Shown: positions 22,452 through 34,786, counted from the first letter of the stretch. The stretch: DNA of 64,000 nt from Batillaria attramentaria (GCA_018292915.2 JACVVK020000017.1:140001-204000); one strand, 5' to 3'. Program-made: numbers and translations. The notes: a model not told the origin generated them from the sequence alone.

Positions 22452-25400
22452 AAAACTGAATTTTATCAACTTCAAATCATATAATTAAATGAAGTGGGTA
22501 CAATTCAGTTTTGAAAGTTGGAAACTCTGACTTTTTGCTGCTCTGTGCCGACTCTGATGCGACGTCTGAATCAGTCGTACCTATGCGACGCCGAAGTGCA
22601 CCCGCTGCCGGGCGAGGGCTTGAGCCCCTCCACAACTTTTCCACTGACGAAAATGTCCATAGTCTTTTGACCTTTCACTTTTTTCGGTGGCATGATTCGT
22701 CACAGAGAAAGCGAATCCGATCGGTAACAAGAGCACTGACTCTAAAATCTTTCGTCCATAGTTTCGAGCGCAGAAGGGGAAAAAGATGGGGCATGTTCAC
22801 TACGCGCGAGTGGCTGTAGTAGCCGCCGATCTGCAGCAGTAGACAGTTAACACCTGCGAGCGTTAAACAGAACCAAAAACAGAACCGAACTGAACGCGGC
22901 CATGGCAAGGGAGAACACTCACTCGATCACAACAAGCCTATAGGCGTACGCACGGTAGTGCAGAGGTAGTGCGTCAAGCTAAGCACAGATCGCGTTCATA
23001 ATGCTTCAACGTACCCCCTCGAATTTTTTTTAGGACGTAAATTTTTACTTCAGTGCGTAAATTACGCACAGACGCACAGTTTAGGGAGCCCTGAGTATGA
23101 GAATACTAATAGTAATATTTTATCAACAGTTAGATTTTGTGTCTAAGGCACCAAACACATGCACAGTGATATATATACACACTGTTATTCTCCTCAGTGC
23201 ACTACACCTTCTCCCAGAATACATCAGGCTAGTAGTAGTAACTGGTGTCGTCTCTTATGGTGGCACAGGCTGTTCTTTCCTGATTCATGGTTCTTTTTTT
23301 TTTCTGTTTCAGAAAAGCACAGAGGATTTGCATTTGTCGAATTTGAACTTGCAGAGGTACATGCAGTGGCTATGTTTAGCCTGTTGCTTCAAATTATTTT
23401 TTAAAATTACTACTGTAGTGTATACTAGATCAGCTGTTCTTTCATAATTAGGACATTGTTTTGTTTTGTTTTTAACATCGTACATGTGCATATTGTAAAT
23501 TGAGTTTCTACCTGCCATAACAATTCAAAGTGAATGCATTGATTATACATGTAATAACGAAAAAATCGCCTTTTATTAATTTAATGTCATTGAACTCATT
23601 CCTCTTTCTTTTTCTTTGGCAGGATGCAGCTGCTGCTATTGACAACATGGTAAGTGTAAAGTCCTGTAAAACAGACCATGTAAAATTTATATATATATCA
23701 TTACTAAAATGAAAGCTTCAAGGGCTGCTGTCAGTTCTAGGACAGTGTTTTATTGTTGTTGTGAGTGGCGCATGTATTAATACTAGCTCATTACCAGGGT
23801 CACGACTACCAATTCCAGTGTGTCGCTTGATAATAAATCATGATGTTTTCGACAAAACTTTGGTGTGTAAAAGAAAAAAGTAATAATCGTTTGTAGGTCT
23901 ATTGTGCACCCATATCGTTTCCAGAAGTATTAAGTGATTGCAGCTGTTAAACACTAAATGATCATGACTTCTATTTCTAATTTTATTATGTATCATTGAA
24001 TCATTGAATAAAATGTCTTATGTCTTAGTACTTGAGCAACAGCAAATTCTGCACTTGTAAAATTGTACCTGAGTGTGCGTATTTATTTCCTTTTGTGTTT
24101 ACACTTGTGTTTATATTTTGTGAAGGGGGTGTAGAACCAAATGGTGACAGTTTCTGAATTTAAAATTGTGACAGTATTCTTTATTGGCAGAATGAATCAG
24201 AGCTGTTTGGTCGCACCATTCGTGTCAACCTGGCTAAACCGATGAAGATAAAGGAAGGAGCCTCCAGGGCAGGTAAGTGTGGAAACTGCGTGTGCATCTC
24301 TTTTCTGAGTGCTAGAACACTTCTGTCACAGTTTTACTCATCTAGTGTTTCTATGCTGCAAGTGGAAATTAAATGTATTGTGGCGTACAGTGCACTTTGA
24401 ATGATTAGATGTTATAAACATTGGTGGTTGTTACTGTTATAACACAGCGTAGAAACATAAATGGATTTTCATAATCTCAGGTGCGTCATCCTGACCAAAC
24501 TGGAAAGTGCAATGGGTTCCCTTGCCTTATTCAGTTATTGTTTGTGCTTTTTAGGAAATATGTAGGCCCCGTGTTAATCTTCAGGCAACTCCACGTGTCA
24601 ACAAGTGATGATTGTTTATTTCTTAAATAAGCATGGCACTGAATTTGACTGACCAACAAAAAAAAAAAAAAAAAAAGAAGTAATTTTCACAACATTTATG
24701 TGGTATGTGATATCAGATTTGTTCACCCAGTGACATTTTGTGTGTCCAGGGTTTTGGGGGCATAGGATCATGCTTTTAAATGAATAAATTAACTGCTTGG
24801 CTCTGTTTGCAGTGTGGGCAGATGATACGTGGCTTCAGACGCATGCAGGAGAAACACTTCAAGCCTCAGAGGACGGGGAACAGGAGGATGGAGGAGAGGG
24901 GGGTGGGGTAAAGAGGCCAGCAGAAGACAGTGAAGAGGTAAGGTGAAGGGCGGAGATCAAACTGATAAAACAAAATACTACAAGTTTGAAGCTATGTGTG
25001 CTCGCATAATATGCATGCAAGCAAATCAGTGTCTGCATTTAGTGAAAATAAGATGCAGGGCTTATGGTTTGTGTGGCGATTCTTATCGTGAGCAGGCTGT
25101 AAAAAAAATTTTTTTTAATCACAAGTAATATTTGCATCTGAAAAAATAATGCCGGCGCATTTTTGCATGAATACTTCTGGTAGTGTGTGAATTGCAATTT
25201 GACCAACTGAGTAAGACTTTGTTTTTCTGGTTTTGTTTTTTGCAGACCACAGGTGTCTCTGCACCAAAGCGGTCACGTGGCAACCCTCAGGTTTACATGG
25301 ACATCAAAATCGGGAACCGCAGTGTTGGACGACTGACCATAGAATTGCGAGCAGATGTTGTTCCTAAAACTGCTGGTATGAGTTGTTATAAATTTTTCAG

Positions 25401-26502
25401 AGATGGAACTGTTTTCCGATCATCTGACAAAAATATAGGTTCGAAACTATACTGTCCTCCTAAGCAGTATCCATGTCTCAATTTCGGTACTCTAACAAAA
25501 TAAATTTTTCACTTGTAACGAAGCAGCAGTAGAGTCTACCTGGTACTTAGAGATGACTCAGAGATATAGACAAGAAGCAAAAACATGGGCACTGTTTAAA
25601 ATCATGATTGCAACTGTCGGTGTTTTAGTTGGAGAAATCTAAGAGGGATGTTCTGATAGGTGTCGCTGATCTTAAGCTGTCTGTTTTTTGTGTTTTGTTT
25701 TCTTTTTTCTTGTATGCTTCAGTAGTTCTGTACTGTTTTGATTGCAGAAAACTTCCGCTGTTTGTGCACACATGAGAAGGGATATGGCTACAAGGGCTGC
25801 TCGTTTCACAGAATAATACCACAGTTTGTATCCTTGCAGTAGAGATTACAGCTGTTTTTAATCACTTATTTTCCTTGTGACTGATGGGAAAGTGGATGTG
25901 GGTCTGCAAGCTTTTGAATCATGTGCAAAATTAAATCTGCCACCACACACACATGCACACATATATGCACATACACACATGTAATACAAACACGCAAACC
26001 TGCGCACACTGTTATCACCACCACCACCGCCACCACCATCTCTTTAGTCTCAGACTCTCCAAAAATGCAGAAAGTGTGGTATTCAGAATCCAGCTGGAGG
26101 TTTCCTTAACCCAGTCTGTACAGATGTGTCAAGGGGGAGACTTCACAAATCACAATGGAACAGGGGGAAAGTCAATTTATGGAAAGAAGTTTGAAGATGA
26201 AAACTTCAAACTGCGGCACACAGGACCTGGTAAGTGTCATATCCTGTTATAATAATATAAGCTCTCAGTGATGAAATGATGTGCAGAGGTTTGGAAGTGT
26301 GTTGATGGGGGGCTTATCTTACGGTGTTGTAATGTAACCCTGGTCTTGCTGAATGAACTTGTCTCATGCTGAAAAAGCCATAGATGTAGTCTGGAATATT
26401 CCGTTCTCAGGACCACCAGGGTTAATAATAATAATAATAATAGTGCAGATTTTTAACGCGCCTAACCCAGGGGCTGGCTCTAGGCGCTTTACAATATAAC
26501 GG

Positions 26503-26538
<36 letters not shown>

Positions 26539-26687
26539 CAACAACCCGCGAAAATAAAGACTGATAAAATAAGAAACCCCGCATTGTCTCCCTGCAGGCA
26601 ACAAAGACCATGGCAGTAACAAAGCGGGGACCCCAGCATCCTGCCCAACCACAGGATGTGGGGAACCCAACCCAAATAAACCATCTT

Positions 26688-26718
<31 letters not shown>

Positions 26719-29700
26719 CACAAAGTGTACAAGACAATAAAAAGCAAAGTTGGATTACTAGAAGAAGAAAAGGTGCGTTTTCAATTTAGCTTTGAATGTT
26801 GCCAAGAACTAAGCGTGGCGGATGTGGAAGGGAAGGCTGTTCCATGTGACTGGGCCAATGTACGAAAAGCTTGTTGGCCTTGGAACTTTCGACGACGGAC
26901 GGGCACACGAAGTAGGCGAGTGTCGGCGAAAAAGCGCAAGTTACGGAATGGCGTGTACAGCTGTATTAAAAAGGCCAAGTAAGGTGAAGCTGAACCAGTG
27001 ATGATATTGTAACAAACAGTGGCAATTTTGTAGTGGATTCTGTTTTGGATGGACAGCCAGTGGAGATCAGACAGCAGGAGAGAAACATGTTGACGTTTTG
27101 GTGCTCTGAAGACGAGACGGGCGGCACAGTTCATGACTCTTTGAATTTTTTCCAGAAGATTTTGAGGAAGACTGGCAAGGAGAGAATTGCAGTAGTCTAG
27201 CCGAGAGAGGACAAGTAAAGTCACCAGGGTCTTTGTGGATTCAGTGGTAAGATACTGCCTAATGGACGAGATACGCCGAAGCTCAAAGTAGGCGCACTGA
27301 CAGACCTTGTTCACCTGTTCTCTCATCGACAGGGTGTTGTCAAAAATGACCCCTAGATTCCTTGCGGAAGCCGAAAAGGGAATGTCAGTCTGTCCAATCC
27401 TGAGGGAGTTGGGCAGATCTGAACATTTTGCCGAAACCAAAAGGGCCTCCGTCTTGTCTTCGTTTAACTGCAGTTTGTTGTGGAGAGTCCATTGTTTCAC
27501 AGTGTGGGTGCATGACTGCATGTCTGTAAGCAGAGTGTCAATCTGTTGGCGTGTGGAAGAACCATACAGCTCATTATCGTCAGCAAACATATGATGCGAA
27601 ATACTGTATTTGTTGACAATATCGGAAAGGGGTTGAGTGTAAAGTAAAAACAAAATGGGGCCCAAAACCGACCCTTGTGGGACACCATACACCAGTTTGG
27701 TTGAGTTAGACTCGTGGCCAAGGACGGAGACTGACTGCTCCCTGTCTTGAAGGTAAGACGTGAAGAAGGAAAGCGCAACGCCACGGACACCAAACACTCG
27801 CTCTAGACGACACAACAGGATGTCATGATCTATTGTGTCAAAGGCGGCACTTAAGTCGAGGAGTGTCAGAACAGAAATTCGGTCGGAGTCGGCAGCCGTC
27901 AGGAGGTCGTCAAAGACGCGAAGAAGAGCGGTCTCAGTGCTGTGTTTGGGCCGGTATGCGGATTGGAAGACATGCCACAAATTATTCTGATCCAGATGAG
28001 CAAGCAGCTGGGAAAGAACTATCTTCTCGAGTAATTTTGAAAGGAACGGGAGGTTGGAAACGGGTCGGAAATTTTTTAGAACATTGGGATCCAAAGATGG
28101 TTTTTTGAGGAGCGGCTTGACGATAGCTTTCTTCCAACATTTAGGGACACAGCCGGAGGACAAGATATCATTAAAAAGATCTGTAAGAGAAGGCAGAACT
28201 TCCTCGATGCATTCGAACAACAGTGAGGTAGGAATGTAGTCAAGATCGCACGTTTTGGGGAACATGCTGAGGGCAATCTTCCGGACAGCTTCCTGTGAAA
28301 CAACATCGAAGCATGTAAGTGGTGTGCCTGAAAACATGCGGTCTTGGAAGGCAGGCTGTACGGAAGATGACATCTGCGAATCAAGAGCGATTCGGAGTGA
28401 AGAGATTTTTTCACAGAAAAAGTCTGAGAATATCTGCGCAAGTTGATGAGGGGGGTGAATAGAGGGTAATGGGGTCTGTGTACACTTCCCCATCAGATTA
28501 CCAGTCAGCCTGAACAATTCCCTGCAGGTAGTGGCCGCCGCCACTTTAGCGCTGTAAAACGCTGTCTTGGCGTTCTGAACGAGAGCAGAGATTTTATGTT
28601 TGACAGAATTCATGATCTCTCTGTGGACCGTCAAACGCGTGGCCAGCCAGCATCTCTGCTTTACGCCTTTCCCGCTTGAGGGCACGCAACTCGGAACTGA
28701 CAGAGGGGTACCACGGGGAACTACGACGCTGCATGACCTGACGGCGAGACGGAGGGGCATGGGTATCAAGGACGGACCGTAGAGCGGACATCAGATCATC
28801 AGCAGTGGTGGGGATTAAGCCTGACAAAGCAGCAGCAACATCAGTACGGAACTGAACGTGATCTAAGTTCCTGAGATTTCTCACAGTCTGAAAGACAGGA
28901 CGGTGAGGGGGCTTGGCCGCGTCCAGGTAACACATCACAGCGGCGTGGTCCGATGACAGGGCATGGTGCACGGAACAGGACCTAAACAGTCCATCTCTCT
29001 CCCTGTAGATGACGGGATCCAGCGTGTGGCCACGGCGATGAGTGGGGACGTCGACAGCTTGAGACAGGTCAAACATCTGGAGTAGCTGAACAACTCTCGC
29101 AGTGACAGGGTCAGAGGGACAATCAAAATGAACGTTCAGGTCGCCCGTTATCAACAACTGACCTGAGAGCAAGTTACAGAGTTCTAGAAAGTCACTGAAC
29201 TCGGACAGGAAAATACTGTGTGAAGATTCGTTCTTTCTGCTAGGGGGCGGACGATACATGCAGAAGATATTGACAGGCCGAGGAGATCTGATACTAGTGA
29301 TAGTCAACTGTGCCAGTTCAAAGGACGTGTAGCTGAAGGGAAAAGTCGTTGTGATTACGGCATTGTCCAAAACAGTGTTACGCAGTAGGAATGCCACGCC
29401 CCCGCCACGCGTAGCACGTGGGAAGGAGCGCAGTGTGTAGCCTGGTGGTGTCATATCAACACACTTTGCCTCATCGCCTTGACAGCACAGCCAGGTCTCA
29501 GTCAACAATAAAATATCGACAGACTCGTCACGAACAAACAGTTCGATTTCACCACGCTTTGCACTACGATTTCCCGCTACAGACTGTGCGTTGAAATGAC
29601 ACACTGTCAAGAACTGTCGCTTGGGATTCGTGTCGATAGTAATCAGACTGCTACGCTCTCTGGGTTGGGTGGAAGACGCAACACACTGGTCAGAACAATA

Positions 29701-32700
29701 TGATGCAACAAGGGGGTCAGGGGGTGAAACAGGGTGGTTATTGACACTCACTTTGATTTGCCTTTGCTTACGGCGCCCTCCACGGCACGAACGTTTGCGA
29801 GGCAGCCTGTAGCCAATGTGCAGTTCCCTCAGCCGGGAAATCACACCAGGTGCAAGGTCCGACTGATTGGCATTCAGTGAGAGTAAATCCCGGCGGGAAT
29901 ACGACAGTTTGGGTCTATTGGTAAGAACAATGTCACTGACCTGAGACTGGGAAAGGCTTAAAAACGCCGGTTCATTTCGCACTGTGACAAACGGCGACAC
30001 ACCTGGGTGAACAACAGCGGTGGGTGCGTGCAGGTCATGTCGCTCACCAACGAGCAATGGCTGCCACACACTGTGAATACACTGACCAGTGCAAGACAGA
30101 AAAATCCACAGAAGTAGCTTGAAGTGAGGAGGAGCGAGCAGATAAACCCACCAAAACAGAACCCGATCCATGCTGAAACACTCATGCAAGTTATTTCTCA
30201 AAACACAAGCTGTAGACAACACAACAGTCACAAATATCGGAGAGATACACCGTGCCGGCCCCTACATGGTCCACCCCTTGTCGTGGGGTAGTGGCTTGTG
30301 TACCTCAATGACCCAGAGAACTATGCCAGCAGGAGCACATGCTCCTGGCAGGGTCACCCAAGCTGGACAGGTCGAAGGGTAGAGGTCAGACGAATGTGGA
30401 CCACCTCTCCAAGAGGCTAAACGGGTTTGCGTAGGGTTAACAGCCCTACCTGTAAAAAACATTAAGTTACAAAAGCATCGACAGCAACAAACCGAGACAT
30501 TCACCTGGGCGAGGAAGGGTCTCCATCCCGGAGACCTATGACGCATTGCAGTGAAAGCCGAAAGGAAGCTGCAAGGCCGACCCCCCTTCTAACACCCAGG
30601 ACAACGACGAGAGTAGCCACATGGAACATCAGGACAATGTATGAAGTAGGAAGGACCATACAAGTAGCAAGAGAGATGAAGAACTACAAGATAGGAGTAC
30701 TGGGACTGAGTGAGACAAGGTGGCTACAGACAGGACAGCTGAGATTTTCATCGGGAGAGCAATTGCTGTACTCTGGACACACAGAGGATGGAGCCCCCCA
30801 CACTGAGGGCGTGGCCCTGATGCTGGCACCGGAGGCACAGCGGGCACTCATCGGCTGGGAACCTGTCAACTCCCGCATCATCACAGCCAAATTCATCACC
30901 AAGAAAAAAGACATCAAGCTGAACATCATCCAGTGCTATGCTCCCACCAATGATGCGGAAGAGGAGAAAAAAGATGACTTCTACCAACAACTGCAGACAG
31001 TGATAGATAGAGGAGGAGCCAAGGACATGACCATACTGATGGGAGACTTCAACGCCAAGATTGGATCAGACAACACAGGCTACGAGGACACCATGGGAAC
31101 ACACGGACTGGGACAGATGAACGAAAATGGCGAGCGCTTTGCAAACTTTTGTGCCCTGAACCAGCTAGTGATAGGAGGCAGCATCTTCCCACACAAGCGC
31201 ATCCACAAGGCCACATGGAGATCACCGGACCATGTCACGGAGAACCAGATTGATCACATCTGCATCAGCCGGAAGTTCAGGAGATCGTGGCGGGATGTGC
31301 GCGTGATGAGGGGTGCCGATGTATCATCAGACCACCACCACCTTGCAACAACATTGAGACTTCGGCTTAAGAGGCACACCAACGCCAACAACACACGGAC
31401 CAAGTACAACGTTGGACTACTCAGGAACACAGACACACAAGCAGCATTCCGGATCAGCCTTTCCAACAGGTTCCAGCCACTGCAAGACCTGATAGAAGAC
31501 AGTGAAATGGACATCGAGACACACTGGGAACACAGCAAGAAACTTTGGCACGACACATGTGAAGAGGTCCTTGGCAAGAGAAAGACCCAACATAAGGAAT
31601 GGATCTCTGCTGATACCATCCAGAAGCTGGAAGTTAGGAAAGAGAAGAAAACTGCACTGAACACGAGCCGAACAAGAAGAGCTAAGGCAAAGGCACAGGA
31701 AGAATACACAGCAGCTGACAGAGAAGTGAAGAGGAGCACCAGGAAGGACAAGAGGGACTACATCGACAACCTGGCCAGTCAAGCAGAGGAAGCAGCCCGA
31801 CAAGGGAATCTAAAAGACCTGTACCAGGTGACCAAGAAGCTTGCGGGCAAATTCCAGCAGACAGACAAACCAGTGAAGGACAAGAACGGGCACCCACTGA
31901 CAACAACTGAGGAACAGCTGAAGCGATGGGCAGAACACTTCAGGGAGCTGTTAAATCGCCCCATCCCTGAAACACCACCAGACATCCCACCAGCAGAGAC
32001 AGAACTACCCATCAACTGTGACAAGCCCTCTAAGGCGGAGATCAGGAAAGCCATCATGACACTGAGAAATGGGAAAGCTGCAGGGCCGGACGAGATACCA
32101 GCAGAAGCCATCAAAGCAGACACAGAGACAGCCGTCAACATGCTGCACAGCCTTTTCAGCAAGATCTGGGAGAAGGAAGAGGTGCCAGCCCAGTGGAAAG
32201 AAGGGATCGTCATCAAGCTGCCAAAGAAAGGGGACCTCAGGGACTGCAGCAACTACCGAGGGATCATGCTCCTGTCAGTGCCAGGCAAGGTTCTCAACAG
32301 AATTCTACTGGAGAGGATGAGAGAGGCAGTCGACCCCATGCTCCGAGACCAGCAGGCGGGCTTTCGCAGGAACAGGTCCTGCGCTGACCAGATTGCCAGC
32401 CTACGCATCATTGTGGAGCAGTCACTGGAGTGGAACTCCCCTCTCTACATCAACTTCATAGACTATGAGAAGGCTTTCGACAGTGTAGACAGAGAGGCAC
32501 TGTGGAAGCTGCTAAGGCACTATGGAGTTCCCGGGAAGATCATCTCCTTGATCCAGTGCACCTACCAAGACATGAGCTGCAGGATTGCCCATGCTGGCCA
32601 GTTGTCAGAAAGCTTCGAGGTGAAGACCGGAGTCCGCCAGGGATGCCTGTTGTCCCCGTTCCTCTTCCTCCTGGTCATCGACTGGATCATGAAGACCACT

Positions 32701-34786
32701 ACAGCAGGCAGGAAAAACGGGATACAGTGGACACTCTGGACGCAGCTGGATGACCTCGACTTCGCGGACGACCTGGCGCTCCTGTCTCACAGCCACAGCC
32801 AGATTCAGGACAAGACTACGCGCCTGGAAGCCACATCAGCCGGAACAGGGCTCAAGATCAACAGGAAGAAAACCGAGCTGATGAAGATCAACACCACTGC
32901 CAACACACCAGTCACAGTCGGTGGAGAGCCCATCAGGGAGGTAGAGTCCTTTGTCTACCTGGGAAGTGTGGTTGATGGACAGGGAGGCACAGACCGAGAC
33001 GTCACAGCCAGAATCGGCAAGGCAAGGGCAGCGATGGTCATGCTGAAGAACGTCTGGGCATCCAAAGTTGTCAGCATAAGAACCAAACTTCGCATCTTCA
33101 ACTCCAACGTGAAGTCGGTTCTGCTCTACGGATGCGAAACATGGAGGACAACGAAGACCATGCAGCAGAAGATCCAGACATTTCTCAACACCTGTCTGAG
33201 GCGCATCTTCAACATCCGATGGCCAGAGAAGATCCGGAATGAAGAGCTGTGGGAGCGAGCGGGGCAGGAACCAGTGGCCAAGCAGATCCTGCGGAGGAAG
33301 TGGGGCTGGATTGGACACACCCTCAGGAAGCCAGCATCCAGCACCACACGCCAAGCCCTGACATGGAACCCGCAGGGGAAAAGGAAGAGAGGCCGGCCTC
33401 GCAACAGCTGGAGGCGGAACACTGAGGCAGAGCTATGTAAGCAGGGTACCAACTGGACTGGAGTGGCAAGACTAGCCCAGAACAGAGTGCGATGGCGAAG
33501 GGTTGTCGATGGCCTATGCTCCACATGGAGCCAAGGGCCTAAGTAAGTAAGTACACCGTGCCGGCAAGGCGGTGTGACCTCGTGACCTAGATTTAATTGA
33601 GATTTAATGTTATTTTTATCCTTTGCATTGGTTTTACATGTATTGTTAGAGCTATGGAGCCTCTGGTCATTTCTACCAACTGTATTACATGTACTTTTCT
33701 TAGGAAAAAAATTGCATTTTTTTCCTGTACACAGGTGATCTGTCGATGGCAAATTCTGGCCCAAACTCAAATGGATCACAGTTTTTCTTGACCACTGCCA
33801 AGACAGACTGGTATGTATTAGCTGGCCCTTTCCGCAATCCTACCAACTAACAATTTCATTTCAACATTTTCAGCTGTACCCTGATGTCTCTAGTTTGGAA
33901 AAAATGGTACGCATAAAAAGTTTTACAACATCGAGGGGCAGAGCACAACACACACACATGGATATAAATAATGTATGTGTTCAGTTCATATATTTTCAGG
34001 GTTTGGTTTTGGGGGGAAGTTGGGGTGTTTTCTTGTTTTTTTGTTTGTTAATTTGGCAGTTTTTAGTGTCTTTGTTGGGGTTTTGTTTTGTTTTTTTGAT
34101 TGGTTGGTGGTGGTGGTTCTTTTTATGTTTTTTTTGTTGTTGTTTTTGTGTGTGTGTTTTTTTTGTTGTTTTTTTTGGGGGGGGGGGGGGGTGGGCAATG
34201 TAGAGCTAAATGGGGTATTTTTAATGAATTAATGCAATTTTGTTTTCATGAATTCAGTTGTTGCATGTTGTATTTCACAGGTTGGATGAAAAGCATGTGG
34301 TGTTCGGAAAAGTTATTGATGGCATGGATATTGTTTACAAGATGGAGGTGAGTAGTTACTAGTATGATCGATCAACTGGATTATCCGTAATACTGTAGTC
34401 TGGCACTCAGTGGAATTCATCAAACTCATTTGGTTCATTGCCCAGTATTTATCCGATTTACTGTCTGCAGTACACAATATGAAACTAGAAACACTTACAT
34501 GACAGCAAGTACCATAAATGTGTCGTCTTAACTCTTTGACGACGGAGCGCAATTTCTGACACACGATTTCCTATAGGAAATCGTTTGTCAGAAATTGCGC
34601 TCCGTCGTCAAAGAGTTAAACCTTCAAAGGTAAGCATTCCAGCACAGTCAGCTGCTTCTTTGTCATAACTTTCTTTTTGAACAAGCTGTTTTTATTTGCC
34701 TCCATTTCGTTTTTCAGGCATGTGGAACAAAGAGCGGAAAGCCGACGGAAAAAGTGACAATAGTGAACTGTGGAGAGCTGGTTTGA
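21379..34786 (+). CDS. PPIE: peptidyl-prolyl isomerase E (RRM plus cyclophilin), 12 exons
   Basis: Exons: 21379-21418, 21714-21812, 23313-23356, 23623-23649, 24191-24272, 24813-24937, 25246-25375, 25748-25827, 26124-26229, 33735-33810, 34281-34347, 34718-34786. They total 945 nt, 314 residues plus stop (human PPIE has 301). The N-terminal RRM shows RNP2 VYVGGL and RNP1 [10 protein letters not shown] short acidic, Gly-rich linker follows (exon 6). The cyclophilin domain begins [13 protein letters not shown] and has the catalytic segment [20 protein letters not shown], including the active-site Arg, and the cyclosporin-binding Trp in [11 protein letters not shown]; it ends in VNCGELV. PPIE is a nuclear prolyl isomerase of the spliceosome that can bind RNA. 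Intron 9 is about 7.5 kb because two LINEs are inserted. All exon phases agree, so the gene looks intact. Confidence 0.97.
22242..23093. mobile_element. non-autonomous DNA transposon, 852 bp, 6-bp target duplication
   Basis: Terminal inverted repeats are CAGGGCTCCCTAAA and TTTAGGGAGCCCTG, flanked by an exact AGTATG duplication (22236-22241 and 23094-23099). The interior contains a (TG)n tract and no transposase motif; open frames are short. It lies in PPIE intron 2. The CAG...CTG ends and 6-bp duplication match other small elements in this window. Confidence 0.9.
26425..30245 (-). mobile_element. near full-length CR1/L2-like LINE, disrupted by a frameshift
   Basis: On the minus strand, a frame from 30231 to 28594 encodes an AP-endonuclease ([35 protein letters not shown]). 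A second frame, to 26781, encodes the reverse transcriptase ([53 protein letters not shown]), ending near [10 protein letters not shown]. The two parts are out of frame by one nucleotide near 28660. The 3'UTR holds a long poly-G (poly-C on the sense strand) and an AC/TG tract, then GTAAAGCGCCTA and an ATT repeat tail. It lies in PPIE intron 9, antisense to PPIE. Sequence right of 33566 may be the rest of its 5' end, split by the LINE at 30260. Confidence 0.9.
30260..33551 (+). mobile_element. full-length non-LTR retrotransposon with intact ORF and 14-bp target duplication
   Basis: The element is flanked by the exact 14-bp duplication TACACCGTGCCGGC (30246-30259 and 33552-33565). A 5' leader of about 280 nt starts CCCTACATGGTCCACCCC. 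One long ORF (30538-33546) follows, and the element ends in a short TAAG repeat. It sits immediately next to the 5' end of the minus-strand LINE, probably inside that element. Exact duplications and an unbroken ORF suggest recent insertion. Confidence 0.95.
30538..33546 (+). CDS. LINE polyprotein: AP endonuclease plus reverse transcriptase, 1002 aa
   Basis: The N-terminal 250 residues form an apurinic-type endonuclease ([35 protein letters not shown]). The central part is a reverse transcriptase with [73 protein letters not shown] and the catalytic [10 protein letters not shown]. The C-terminus has [12 protein letters not shown] and a basic [13 protein letters not shown] stretch. It would nick target DNA and copy its own RNA there. 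There is no upstream ORF1, stop or frameshift. The clade is uncertain: the architecture is RTE-like, but I cannot place it without a tree. Confidence 0.95.
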   Translation: MTHCSESRKEAARPTPLLTPRTTTRVATWNIRTMYEVGRTIQVAREMKNYKIGVLGLSETRWLQTGQLRFSSGEQLLYSGHTEDGAPHTEGVALMLAPEAQRALIGWEPVNSRIITAKFITKKKDIKLNIIQCYAPTNDAEEEKKDDFYQQLQTVIDRGGAKDMTILMGDFNAKIGSDNTGYEDTMGTHGLGQMNENGERFANFCALNQLVIGGSIFPHKRIHKATWRSPDHVTENQIDHICISRKFRRSWRDVRVMRGADVSSDHHHLATTLRLRLKRHTNANNTRTKYNVGLLRNTDTQAAFRISLSNRFQPLQDLIEDSEMDIETHWEHSKKLWHDTCEEVLGKRKTQHKEWISADTIQKLEVRKEKKTALNTSRTRRAKAKAQEEYTAADREVKRSTRKDKRDYIDNLASQAEEAARQGNLKDLYQVTKKLAGKFQQTDKPVKDKNGHPLTTTEEQLKRWAEHFRELLNRPIPETPPDIPPAETELPINCDKPSKAEIRKAIMTLRNGKAAGPDEIPAEAIKADTETAVNMLHSLFSKIWEKEEVPAQWKEGIVIKLPKKGDLRDCSNYRGIMLLSVPGKVLNRILLERMREAVDPMLRDQQAGFRRNRSCADQIASLRIIVEQSLEWNSPLYINFIDYEKAFDSVDREALWKLLRHYGVPGKIISLIQCTYQDMSCRIAHAGQLSESFEVKTGVRQGCLLSPFLFLLVIDWIMKTTTAGRKNGIQWTLWTQLDDLDFADDLALLSHSHSQIQDKTTRLEATSAGTGLKINRKKTELMKINTTANTPVTVGGEPIREVESFVYLGSVVDGQGGTDRDVTARIGKARAAMVMLKNVWASKVVSIRTKLRIFNSNVKSVLLYGCETWRTTKTMQQKIQTFLNTCLRRIFNIRWPEKIRNEELWERAGQEPVAKQILRRKWGWIGHTLRKPASSTTRQALTWNPQGKRKRGRPRNSWRRNTEAELCKQGTNWTGVARLAQNRVRWRRVVDGLCSTWSQGPK
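34528..34619. mobile_element. near-perfect 92-bp palindrome bounded by TTAA
   Basis: The two 46-nt arms are complementary at all but one position, with the centre at CCTATAGG (34570-34577). The edges are TTAA on both sides (34528-34531 and 34616-34619). RNA from it would fold into a long hairpin. It lies in PPIE intron 11. The TTAA edges and AAAGAGTTAA end link it to the element at 11104-11263; a foldback MITE is the simplest reading. Confidence 0.85.

Noticed and set aside
22511..22819. 102-residue frame inside the element at 22242-23093
   Set aside because: No transposase or other motif; the frame ends within non-coding transposon sequence.
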